In this document: piece by piece, positions 1-5,751 of the stretch | Layout: each line of letters starts with the position of its first letter | Position numbering within the stretch: the stretch's first letter is position 1 | Assembly (NCBI GenBank): GCA_018400565.1 | Contig: JAGYMP010000046.1 | Location: 1 to 5,751, forward strand | Direction: 5' to 3' | Length of the DNA: 5,751 nt | From: Bacilli bacterium | GTDB taxonomy: Bacteria; Bacillota_I; Bacilli_A; Izemoplasmatales; Hujiaoplasmataceae | Made by a program: the position numbers and the translations under genes | Notes under the pieces: generated by a model | Told to the model about the DNA's origin: nothing | Seen by the model: the letters and a program-made list of their open reading frames with translations, nothing else | Databases searched by the model: none

Positions 1-196
1 GTTCCGAAGTTCGGATGAATGCGTCGTCCTCATGCAGGGTATGATATTCAATCACTCCCCCGCTTACGGGAATGACCTGAAGTTGATGATCAACGGTAAT
101 CTTCCCAAGACATTCCGAACAGATTCTCGGTTTCGAAAACAACTGGTCGAAGCCGATGTCATGGACATAATATGCATCACACAACTTACAGTGCAT
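1..196 (-). CDS. comFC: ComFC, competence phosphoribosyltransferase-like protein (N-terminal 65 residues, runs off the window)
   Basis: This is the beginning of a ComFC/GntX-family protein, a cytoplasmic partner of ComFA needed for DNA uptake in naturally competent Gram-positive bacteria. The visible protein starts MHCKLCDAYY. It carries the family's N-terminal four-cysteine zinc site: C3 and C6 (CKLC), then C26 and C29 (CSEC). The phosphoribosyltransferase domain with its PRPP loop would lie beyond the left edge and cannot be checked. The ATG at 194-196 lies inside the end of comFA, so the two genes overlap by 11 bp. Only a weak purine-rich stretch precedes it, which suggests translation coupled to comFA. 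No comFB lies between them, unlike the Bacillus subtilis comFA-comFB-comFC order. The call rests on the cysteine pattern plus position behind comFA. A different small zinc-finger protein is possible but unlikely. Confidence 0.85.
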   Translation of the reverse strand, partial: MHCKLCDAYYVHDIGFDQLFSKPRICSECLGKITVDHQLQVIPVSGGVIEYHTLHEDDAFIRTSE

Positions 197-1442
197 CGCT
201 TTTCTCTTTGTTGGTTTGCCTTATGTCCGTCATGGCATCATCCATCGCCCGGCTCAAAGTTTTCGCAAAAAACAGAATACGTCCGTGGGGAGCGGTTGCC
301 TTTCTGCCTACCCTTCCCGCGATTTGTACAAGAGTGTCACTGTCAAACACCGGATGATCGGCCATCATGACACCGACCCATAGATCGGTGAATGTCACAC
401 CCCGTTCCAAGACGGTCGTCGTGACAATCACCTCCCATCCATGCTTGAACACACGTTCTTTGTCATCGCTTTCCGCCGAAATAAACCAAGATGCGTATCC
501 ATAATCATTTAAGAGTCTGTTGAGTGCCCAACCGCTCCTTTTCGTCGGCACAAACAAAAACAATGGATAGTTACGCATTAGACAATCATCGATGAAATGA
601 CGGACCCTATCAGGTAGATCAAAACCGTTTAGTCGTTTGTCCAACTTTCCCACACGCACATACGCCGGCACATCCAACGCATGACCATGATACCGCCGAT
701 TCACATCAATCATCGTTGTGTTTCTTTTCGGATGGGTGACCATCTCTTTTTGGCCTGTGGCAGACATGAAAACACACCGCCCGCGATCGGTCAAGGAACG
801 TTGGATCAACCGCTTGTAATAGGGATTCCCTTTGAGAGGAAACGCATCGCTCTCATCCACAATCAACAGATCGAATTCATGCGTGAAATGCCAAAGTCGC
901 TGCAGGATGACAACAATGAATGATTGCTTATCCAAGTGTGTTTCGCCACCGGCTAAAAACCCGATGGACGTTTGTGGGAACGCATCGTTAAATCTTTTTT
1001 TAAGTTGTTTCGCTATGGCGATCCTCGGCACGATATAACCGACCGTTAAGTTACTTTTGAGCGATGCAAAAATCGCAGGCATCACGATTTCTGTCTTACC
1101 GGCTCCGCAAACGGCACGCACGATGACATCTTCTTTTAACGCCAGATAATGCATGATGGACTCGGCTGCATGGTGTTGTGTGTGCGTCAGGGAGACACCG
1201 ATGGTCAATATATGATCGTCGATTCGTTTCTTTCTTACATAGACAAACCGTTTGGTCAATGATGTGACATGTCGCTGTTTTGAACATGAAGGACACATGG
1301 TGATGCCTTCGCCCACAATCCTTAAACAGTCGTTTCCACAAAATTGACAATGTCCGTCAGCGATGGCGAACGTTTGCCGAACCGGTTTGCCGAAGCGTTT
1401 GTGTTCTTTTGTGTCCTGAAACAAAAAACCACCCGTCAGCAT
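186..1442 (-). CDS. comFA: ComFA, DEAD-box-like ATP-dependent DNA translocase of competence
   Basis: ComFA is a cytoplasmic superfamily 2 ATPase that helps drive incoming single-stranded DNA through the ComEC channel. The 418-residue protein has the family order. A four-cysteine zinc finger comes first (C32, C35, C50, C53; an extra C39 sits nearby). Then come Walker A with GAGKT (113-117), Walker B as DESD (196-199), motif III SAT (227-229), motif V around TTTVLERGVTF (341-351) and motif VI QIAGRVGR (373-380). The length is close to, or slightly below, the usual 430-460 residues. All key motifs are intact, so it appears functional. The gene begins 33 bp after leuS and overlaps comFC. The ATG at 1440-1442 has no good Shine-Dalgarno sequence. 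A TTG at codon 7 (1422-1424), preceded by GGGTGG, is a possible alternative start. No promoter or terminator is visible in the gap to leuS. Confidence 0.93.
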   Translation of the reverse strand: MLTGGFLFQDTKEHKRFGKPVRQTFAIADGHCQFCGNDCLRIVGEGITMCPSCSKQRHVTSLTKRFVYVRKKRIDDHILTIGVSLTHTQHHAAESIMHYLALKEDVIVRAVCGAGKTEIVMPAIFASLKSNLTVGYIVPRIAIAKQLKKRFNDAFPQTSIGFLAGGETHLDKQSFIVVILQRLWHFTHEFDLLIVDESDAFPLKGNPYYKRLIQRSLTDRGRCVFMSATGQKEMVTHPKRNTTMIDVNRRYHGHALDVPAYVRVGKLDKRLNGFDLPDRVRHFIDDCLMRNYPLFLFVPTKRSGWALNRLLNDYGYASWFISAESDDKERVFKHGWEVIVTTTVLERGVTFTDLWVGVMMADHPVFDSDTLVQIAGRVGRKATAPHGRILFFAKTLSRAMDDAMTDIRQTNKEKSDAL

Positions 1443-1475
1443 GATATGCGCTGAAGGGCGGTTTGCTTGGTTTTA

Positions 1476-3896
1476 TCAAACAACGATGTTAATCAACTTG
1501 TTCGGGACGACGATCACTTTGCGGATATCCTTCCCTTTTGTGTATTTTTTGATGTTGTCAAGTTTCAGGGCCTCCGTTTCAAGTTTTTCCTTCGGCGAAT
1601 CCGTCGGCATCTGCATCGTCGCACGGACTTTTCCGTTGATGCTGACGGCAATCTCGATTTCATCTTCAATCAGCTTATCGGGATCATGTTGCGGCCAGGG
1701 TTGATTGGCAAGCCATGTGTCATGTCCGAGATTATTCCAGATTTCCTCTGTCATGTGCGGTGCAATCGGATTCAGCAATTTGAGTAATACCTCAAACTCT
1801 TTCTTTGTGACGGCCTTTTTGGATGTCCACTCATTCGTGAGCGTCATCATTTTGGCGATGGCGGTATTGAATTTCAGGGTTTCGATGTCTTCCGAAACGC
1901 CTTGAATCGTTTGATTCAACAGAATCTCGGTATCCGCTGTAACGCCGGATTGCTCAGTGACATTGTTTTGCAAACGCCACACCTTGTCCAAAAAGCGCCG
2001 GCATCCCTTGACACCGTTTTCGTTCCACGGGGTCGCGGCCTCATAATCACCGATGAACAAGATATATGTTCTGAGCGTGTCGGCACCGTATTCGTTGATG
2101 ATATCCATCGGATTGATGACATTTCCTCGGGATTTGCTCATCTTATCGCCGTCTTCGCCCAAGATCAAACCTTGTGATGTCCGCTTTTGGTAAGGTTCTT
2201 CATAGTAGGCTTCATCAATGTCGTATAAAAACTGGTTCCAGAAACGTGAGTAAATCAGATGCCTTGTGACATGTTCCATACCACCGTTGTACCAATCAAC
2301 AGGCATCCAGTACTTTTGTTTATCCAAATCAGCGATTACCTGATCATTATCGGGATCGACATAACGCAGAAAATACCAACTCGAGCCGGCCCATTGCGGC
2401 ATGGTGTCAGTCTCACGTTTCGCGGGGCCGCCACATGTCGGGCATGTCGTGTTGACAAACGACTCAATGGTTGCAAGCGGGCTCTCCCCTTCATCAGAAG
2501 GTTCAAATGCCTCGACCATCGGCAGTGTCACAGGCAAATCTTCATAAGGAACCGGCACGGTGCCACACTTCTCACAGTAAACAATCGGGATTGGTTCGCC
2601 CCAGTACCGTTGGCGGTTGAACGCCCAATCCTTCATTTTGTATTGATTTTTCTTGTCGCCCAAATCATGTTTCCTGAGGTAGGCAATAATCTCTTTTTTT
2701 GCTTCTTTGACACTCATGCCGTTCAAAAAACCGCTGTTGACGAGTTCGCCTTTTTCCGTGTCCGTGTAGGCTTCTTCATCCACATTGCCGCCTTTGATGA
2801 CCTCAACAATCGGGAGATCATACTCTTTTGCGAACGCATGGTCGCGTTCATCATGGGCGGGCACCGCCATGATGGCCCCGGTACCGTAAGACATCATCAC
2901 GTAATCGGAGATAAAGATGGGAATCGTTTTGTCGGTCAGTGGATTGACGGCTTCGATGCCATCGATTCTCACCCCGGTTTTATCCTTCTGCAACTGCACA
3001 CGTTCAAATTCGGTTTTCGTCTGTGCTTTTTCTTTGTAGTCGCGGACGGCGCTTCGGTTTTTGATGCGGTCTGAAAGTATTTCAAGCAGAGGATGTTCGG
3101 GAGCGATGACCATGAAAGTCGCCCCGAAGATTGTGTCAGGTCGAGTCGTAAAGACATCAAGTGATTGATCGCTGTCTCTGACGGGGAACGTGATCGATGC
3201 CCCCTGGGACTTGCCGATCCATTCCCGCTGTTCGGTTTTGATGCGGTCGTTGAAATCAACGTTTCCCAACCCGTTTAGGAGACGGTCGGCATAATCGGTG
3301 ATTTTTAAAAACCAGACTGTCTTTTCTTTTTGCACGACCTTCGTTCCGCAACGATCGCACACACCGCCCTGGGATTCCTCGTTGGAGAGAACGACTTTGC
3401 AGCTCGGACAAAAGTTCACGTATGTTTTGTCTTTGTATGCGAGTCCTTTCTCATACAATTTCAAAAAGATACGTTGGGTGAACTTATAATAATCCGGATC
3501 GGTCGTGTCGACGACGCGTGAAAAATCAAATGAAAATCCGATTGATTTCAATTGGTTCGTGAATGTTTCAATGTTGTCATCGGTCACCTTGCGGGGATGA
3601 ACCTTGTTTTTGATCGCATAATTCTCCGTGGGAAGACCGAATGCATCAAAACCGATCGGAAATAAGACATTATATCCTTCCATACGGCGCTTTCTCGCAA
3701 TGACCTCGATTGAAGAATATGCGCGCACATGGCCGACATGCATGCCTGTTCCGCTCGGATAGGGGAATTCGACAAGCCCGTAAAATTTTTCTTTTTCGGA
3801 AAAATCCTCGGCTTCGAACAAATCGGATTGATACCATTTTTTTTGCCATTTCAAATCGATCATTTTGTGTTCGAATGTGGGAATGTATTCACTCAT
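1476..3896 (-). CDS. leuS: Leucyl-tRNA synthetase
   Basis: Cytoplasmic class I aminoacyl-tRNA synthetase that charges tRNA-Leu with leucine using ATP and clears mischarged products at an editing site. The 806-residue protein is complete and of normal length for Bacillota. Visible parts: HIGH-type motif HVGH (53-56) after PYPSG; a zinc knuckle with C163/C166 and C180/C183; the CP1 editing domain with the threonine-rich TTRPDT (250-255) and the AVPAHDERD segment ending at D352, equivalent to the E. coli editing aspartate; a second CxxC pair (C441/C444 and C485/C488); and KMSKS (585-589). The stretch before KMSKS is short, so the large leucine-specific insertion of E. coli LeuRS is absent, as in Bacillus. 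The tRNA anticodon-binding helical domain and C-terminal domain follow. The start is set by AAGGAGG at 3906-3912, 9 nt from the ATG. It is controlled by the T-box leader upstream. It ends in TGA. Confidence 0.98.
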   Translation of the reverse strand: MSEYIPTFEHKMIDLKWQKKWYQSDLFEAEDFSEKEKFYGLVEFPYPSGTGMHVGHVRAYSSIEVIARKRRMEGYNVLFPIGFDAFGLPTENYAIKNKVHPRKVTDDNIETFTNQLKSIGFSFDFSRVVDTTDPDYYKFTQRIFLKLYEKGLAYKDKTYVNFCPSCKVVLSNEESQGGVCDRCGTKVVQKEKTVWFLKITDYADRLLNGLGNVDFNDRIKTEQREWIGKSQGASITFPVRDSDQSLDVFTTRPDTIFGATFMVIAPEHPLLEILSDRIKNRSAVRDYKEKAQTKTEFERVQLQKDKTGVRIDGIEAVNPLTDKTIPIFISDYVMMSYGTGAIMAVPAHDERDHAFAKEYDLPIVEVIKGGNVDEEAYTDTEKGELVNSGFLNGMSVKEAKKEIIAYLRKHDLGDKKNQYKMKDWAFNRQRYWGEPIPIVYCEKCGTVPVPYEDLPVTLPMVEAFEPSDEGESPLATIESFVNTTCPTCGGPAKRETDTMPQWAGSSWYFLRYVDPDNDQVIADLDKQKYWMPVDWYNGGMEHVTRHLIYSRFWNQFLYDIDEAYYEEPYQKRTSQGLILGEDGDKMSKSRGNVINPMDIINEYGADTLRTYILFIGDYEAATPWNENGVKGCRRFLDKVWRLQNNVTEQSGVTADTEILLNQTIQGVSEDIETLKFNTAIAKMMTLTNEWTSKKAVTKKEFEVLLKLLNPIAPHMTEEIWNNLGHDTWLANQPWPQHDPDKLIEDEIEIAVSINGKVRATMQMPTDSPKEKLETEALKLDNIKKYTKGKDIRKVIVVPNKLINIVV

Positions 3897-3905
3897 ATGT
3901 TTTTT

Positions 3906-3912
3906 CCTCCTT
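3906..3912 (-). promoter_or_regulatory. leuS ribosome binding site
   Basis: The minus strand reads AAGGAGG, a near-perfect match to the 16S rRNA tail, 9 nt upstream of the leuS ATG. It lies just after the T-rich tail of the leader terminator, so it is only transcribed when the T-box antiterminates. Confidence 0.92.
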
Positions 3913-3923
3913 GAATATTCAAT

Positions 3924-3951
3924 AAAAAAATCGTCCTGTCAAAAGGACGAT
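3924..3951 (-). terminator. Intrinsic terminator of the leuS T-box leader
   Basis: On the minus strand, ATCGTCCT (3944-3951) pairs with AGGACGAT (3930-3937) across a 6-nt loop, giving an 8-bp stem. A run of seven T follows (3924-3930; the first T is shared with the stem end). The 5' arm overlaps the bases that form the 3' half of the antiterminator, so the two structures exclude each other. This is the expected T-box switch. Confidence 0.93.
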
Positions 3952-4158
3952 CGTTTCGCGGTACCACCTTTGTTCCGGGAAAAACCCGGCACTCTCGATC
4001 GTTAACGCCGACATACGTCGGAATCTACATAAATCATCGACCCCGGGGCTCAACGGACGAGTTCACGTTTCTTCCTTCTTGATTCACACCAACCATCAAG
4101 TCTCTGAATAGGAACATAGCGCTACTGCTTCCGTGTCACAGCTTTTGTTTTTTTATTT
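3924..4158 (-). promoter_or_regulatory. Leucine-specific T-box riboswitch in the leuS leader
   Basis: Cis-acting RNA that senses uncharged tRNA-Leu and prevents premature termination. Reading the minus strand, conserved stem I elements appear in order: AGTA (4123-4126), AGAGA (4101-4105) and GGTGTGAA (4083-4090). A GAA-CTC sequence follows, with the CTC specifier codon at 4059-4061, which reads leucine. Two short perfect hairpins come next: CCGAC/GTCGG (4008-4021) and CCGGG/CCCGG around five U (3975-3989), the second in the stem III position. The T-box sequence AAAGGTGGTACCGCG lies at 3957-3971. AAAGG (3967-3971) can pair with CCTTT (3942-3946), and GCGA (3956-3959) with TCGT (3947-3950), leaving the canonical 7-nt bulge UGGUACC (3960-3966). 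Its UGGU complements an ACCA tRNA end, matching the A discriminator usual in tRNA-Leu. The 5' end is inferred from the promoter. Stem II and pseudoknot details are not resolved. Confidence 0.96.
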
Positions 4159-4164
4159 GCGTCC

Positions 4165-4192
4165 ATTATACCATAAAATCGCATTTGTTCAA
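4165..4192 (-). promoter_or_regulatory. leuS promoter, sigma-A type with extended -10
   Basis: The minus strand shows a -35 of TTGAAC (4187-4192), a 16-bp spacer and a perfect -10 TATAAT (4165-4170). TG one base upstream of the -10 makes it an extended -10. Transcription should start near 4158, giving a leader of roughly 260 nt before the leuS ATG, which matches the T-box length. The -35 begins 13 bp after the stop codon of the upstream membrane-protein gene. No terminator is seen between that gene and this promoter. Confidence 0.88.
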
Positions 4193-4205
4193 GAGCTTGG
4201 GCAAA

Positions 4206-4994
4206 TTATAACTCAGGCCAGTCATCATTGCCCTCATCTTCCTCACCAGAGTCTTCATCCTCTTCTTGTTGTTGCTTCTGCAAATGCATCATCGTCCGGT
4301 AATAGAGTTCTTTTTGCATCACGTATATTGACCTATAAGCAACAAACATTAAAATGAAGAAAAGAAGATCGGGTATGTTAAGCAGATAATAAAATGTGAA
4401 CAAAAATGCGATCGGTGTCGATGCGAAAACGACAAGCTTAAATATTTTCCGGTAACGGATATATTGTTTGAGTCGCAGAAACGGCAACGTGGATATTAAA
4501 ATGACAAACATGAGGATGATCGCTTTTGACAATACACTGACCACGATGGATGCTATCATCATCCCTGTGGTGACAGATGCAAAAAATCCACTGAGGGTCA
4601 TCTGTGTGTCCACTGCGATATGATACATCTCACCGCCGTCCAAATAAAATGTCAGCGTTTCGCCTTTCATCACCAACATCATACCCGGAGCCGCCTGAAG
4701 ATCAGAAACTTCCGTTTCATCATCAAACAAATACACGCTGAATCCATAGATGTTATATTCAGTCAAAGGATCATGATCATCCGCACAGGATAACCCGGAT
4801 TCATCAATGACACATCCGGTGGTTGATTCATTGATAACGGAGTTTTGGTCATAACCACCGTAAAACACAAATGCGTCAACACTCATGATCAGTATCAAAA
4901 GAACGATATATAAGAAAACAAAGCCACCGGATTTATTGCGGTGCTTCAAAATTTTTTTCGGTTCAAACAAACTGTCTTTCATGACGTTATACAT
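4206..4994 (-). CDS. DUF1189-like multi-pass membrane protein with acidic C-terminal tail
   Basis: Function unknown. With the ATG at 4992-4994 the protein has 262 residues. After a short cytoplasmic start containing SLFEPKKILKHR, a first membrane segment lies at about 25-45. An extracellular region follows (about 46-135) with two cysteines (C61, C70) that could form a disulfide. Then come hydrophobic stretches at about 136-173 (one long or two short), 185-205 and 209-225. The end is QKQQQ followed by a strongly acidic tail with many E and D (about 244-262). The N-terminal motif, one ectodomain and clustered C-terminal helices resemble DUF1189 proteins of Bacillota (the group with YvdJ), but I judge this from memory of the pattern only. 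A longer start (GTG at 5003, or ATG at 5000) is possible, but both lie within the Shine-Dalgarno. It is divergent from mnmL and upstream of leuS. Confidence 0.85.
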   Translation of the reverse strand: MYNVMKDSLFEPKKILKHRNKSGGFVFLYIVLLILIMSVDAFVFYGGYDQNSVINESTTGCVIDESGLSCADDHDPLTEYNIYGFSVYLFDDETEVSDLQAAPGMMLVMKGETLTFYLDGGEMYHIAVDTQMTLSGFFASVTTGMMIASIVVSVLSKAIILMFVILISTLPFLRLKQYIRYRKIFKLVVFASTPIAFLFTFYYLLNIPDLLFFILMFVAYRSIYVMQKELYYRTMMHLQKQQQEEDEDSGEEDEGNDDWPEL

Positions 4995-4998
4995 GCAC

Positions 4999-5007
4999 AT
5001 CACCTTT
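4999..5007 (-). promoter_or_regulatory. Ribosome binding site that sets the start of the membrane-protein gene
   Basis: The minus strand reads AAAGGTGAT, a long match to the anti-Shine-Dalgarno. The ATG at 4992-4994 follows 4 nt after its end, or 6 nt after the GGTG core. The in-frame GTG (5001-5003) and ATG (4998-5000) fall inside it and are poor starts, while the ATG at 4980-4982 is too far away. Confidence 0.7.
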
Positions 5008-5011
5008 TTAC

Positions 5012-5022
5012 ATTATATCATA
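5012..5022 (-). promoter_or_regulatory. Extended -10 promoter for the membrane-protein gene
   Basis: The minus strand reads TATGATATAAT: a perfect TATAAT (5012-5017) with TG one base upstream. A partial -35, TTTAAA (5034-5039), sits 16 bp away and matches TTGACA at four of six positions. The predicted start near 5005 leaves only about 11 nt before the ATG at 4994, so the Shine-Dalgarno would be at the very 5' end of the mRNA. Confidence 0.68.
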
Positions 5023-5054
5023 CTCCGTGGGATTTTAAACCACAAGCTTCCGGG

Positions 5055-5065
5055 TATGATATAAT
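5055..5065 (+). promoter_or_regulatory. Extended -10 promoter for mnmL
   Basis: TATGATATAAT contains a perfect TATAAT (5060-5065) with TG one base upstream. No recognisable -35 lies 16 to 18 bp away (that stretch is A/C-rich). The predicted start near 5072 leaves only about 11 nt before the ATG, including the GGGTGG that probably serves as ribosome site. A CCGGGT direct repeat flanks the box (5050-5055 and 5071-5076), 21 bp apart. Confidence 0.65.
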
Positions 5066-5082
5066 AAACCCCGGGTGGTATC

Positions 5083-5751
5083 ATGGATTTCAAAAACAAA
5101 CCGCGTCCCTATCATACGTTAAACGAGCATTACCGCAAACGCTTTGGGAAGAAAGTCATCAAAATCCCTTTAAACGCCGGATTTTCCTGCCCAAACCGAG
5201 ACGGCACGATCTCAAAGACCGGTTGCATTTACTGTTCGGAATCGGGCTCGGGTGATTTCGCAGGCAATCCGGCACGATCACTTAAAACACAATTTGACAC
5301 AATCAGCCGGCGCATGGCAAAAAAATGGCCAAACGGCTATTATCTTCCTTATTTTCAGGCCAACACGAACACATATGGTCCCGCCGACCATTGCAGGAAA
5401 CTCTATGAATCCGCACTCTCGCTTCATCCCGATGTCATCGGGCTTGCGATTGCGACACGTCCGGATTGTTTGCCGGCGGATATCATAAACGTACTGAGCG
5501 ACATCAACAAACAAACCTATGTGAGCGTTGAACTCGGTTTGCAAACCATCCATGAAGAGACAGCCGGGAAAATCAACCGTGGGCACACCCGTGAAGATTT
5601 CGAAGAAGCCGTCAAAGCACTGAGAAAACAGAACATCGAAGTCGTCGCCCATATCATTAACGGTTTGCCGGGTGAAACACCGGAAATGATGAAGGAAACA
5701 CTCCGGTTCATCAATACCCAGGACATCCAGGGCATTAAAATCCATATGCTT
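5083..5751 (+). CDS. mnmL: Radical SAM protein of the YtqA/TIGR01212 group, probable tRNA wobble-uridine enzyme MnmL (first 223 residues, runs off the window)
   Basis: Cytoplasmic iron-sulfur enzyme of the YtqA/YhcC radical SAM group. From published work as I recall it, the Bacillus member (MnmL) helps convert cmnm5s2U to nm5s2U at the wobble position of certain tRNAs, and the adjacent methylase MnmM then makes mnm5s2U. The visible protein starts MDFKNKPRPYHTLNEHY and carries the cluster site C36-x11-C48-x2-C51 within CPNRDG...GCIYC. This longer cysteine spacing is typical of this group, not the standard Cx3Cx2C. Further family segments are YFQANTNTYGP (90-100), ATRPDCLP (124-131), VELGLQT (149-155), RGHTREDF (166-173) and NGLPGETPEMM (193-203). 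The frame is open to the window end with roughly 90 residues probably missing. GGGTGG (5073-5078) lies 4 nt before the ATG. The exact substrate is inferred from the family. The related YhcC group of Gram-negatives is the main alternative. Confidence 0.9.
   Translation, partial: MDFKNKPRPYHTLNEHYRKRFGKKVIKIPLNAGFSCPNRDGTISKTGCIYCSESGSGDFAGNPARSLKTQFDTISRRMAKKWPNGYYLPYFQANTNTYGPADHCRKLYESALSLHPDVIGLAIATRPDCLPADIINVLSDINKQTYVSVELGLQTIHEETAGKINRGHTREDFEEAVKALRKQNIEVVAHIINGLPGETPEMMKETLRFINTQDIQGIKIHML

Larger units (their letters stand above)
5012..5065. repeat. 12-bp perfect inverted repeat carrying both divergent -10 elements
   Basis: The arms are ATTATATCATAC (5012-5023) and GTATGATATAAT (5054-5065), exact reverse complements separated by 30 bp. 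Each arm contains one extended -10 box, facing outward. The spacer contains TTTAAA and a short GTGG/CCAC inverted pair (5027-5030 and 5040-5043). The symmetry follows partly from both arms being consensus promoters, but the shared bases outside the TGnTATAAT core go beyond that. Confidence 0.85.

Noticed and set aside
1096..1350. Cysteine- and histidine-rich minus-strand frame of 84 codons that superficially resembles a zinc-binding protein
   Set aside because: It is an alternative frame inside the comFA zinc-finger and N-terminal region. The Cys/His richness is an out-of-frame reading of that coding sequence.
1453..1490. Possible terminator after leuS (GTTTG with CAAAC)
   Set aside because: The stem is only 5 bp with an 11-nt loop and no downstream T-tract, too weak to call.
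2259..3074. Open frame of 271 codons on the plus strand, antisense to leuS
   Set aside because: It lies entirely inside leuS, whose motifs are complete. Its product is compositionally odd, with no recognisable domain and no good ribosome site, and it looks like a by-product of the leuS codon pattern.
4041..4048. CCCCGGGG palindrome as a possible operator
   Set aside because: It lies inside the T-box leader between stem I and the stem II region and is better explained as part of the RNA fold.
4133..4357. Small plus-strand frame crossing the leuS promoter
   Set aside because: It overlaps the T-box leader, the promoter and the end of the membrane-protein gene in antisense, with no coding signature.
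4941..5255. Plus-strand frame of 104 codons spanning the divergent promoter region
   Set aside because: It overlaps the membrane-protein gene antisense, both promoters and the mnmL start in another frame, and has no ribosome site.
5278..5745. Open frame of 155 codons on the minus strand opposite mnmL
   Set aside because: It is fully antisense to the clearly recognised radical SAM coding frame and shows no family signature. A long shadow frame in moderate-GC coding DNA is expected.

Overview
The window looks like chromosomal DNA from a low-GC Gram-positive bacterium (Bacillota or a close relative such as the Acholeplasma/Izemoplasma branch), although its base composition is moderate rather than strongly AT-rich. 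The evidence is a tRNA-leucine T-box riboswitch in front of leuS, a ComFA/ComFC competence pair, a YtqA/MnmL-type radical SAM enzyme, a DUF1189-like membrane protein, and strong AGGAGG-type ribosome sites with extended -10 promoters. leuS ends in TGA and tryptophan is encoded by TGG, so the standard bacterial code fits and the Mycoplasma code does not. I cannot name a genus.

Layout: most of the window reads on the minus strand. From right to left these are a DUF1189-like membrane protein (4206-4994), the leuS promoter and T-box leader (about 3924-4192), leuS (1476-3896), comFA (186-1442), and the first 65 codons of comFC, which run off the left edge (1-196). On the plus strand, the 5' part of mnmL/ytqA (from 5083) runs off the right edge. 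A short divergent promoter region (about 5003-5082) separates the membrane-protein gene from mnmL.

How the parts work together: leuS makes Leu-tRNA. Its leader contains a readable Leu specifier codon (CUC), an antiterminator with a UGGU bulge that can pair with the ACCA end of uncharged tRNA, and a competing intrinsic terminator. leuS expression should therefore rise when Leu-tRNA is uncharged. MnmL acts on the wobble uridine of certain tRNAs, so tRNA function is a partial theme. ComFA (DNA-uptake ATPase) and ComFC (its phosphoribosyltransferase-like partner) form an overlapping pair directly behind leuS with no visible terminator between, so they may share readthrough transcription from leuS.

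I see no mobile element, CRISPR array, rRNA or tRNA gene, and no clearly new system. The least ordinary features are the symmetric divergent promoter, in which a 12-bp inverted repeat contains both -10 elements and both leaders are predicted to be very short, and the leuS-comFA linkage.
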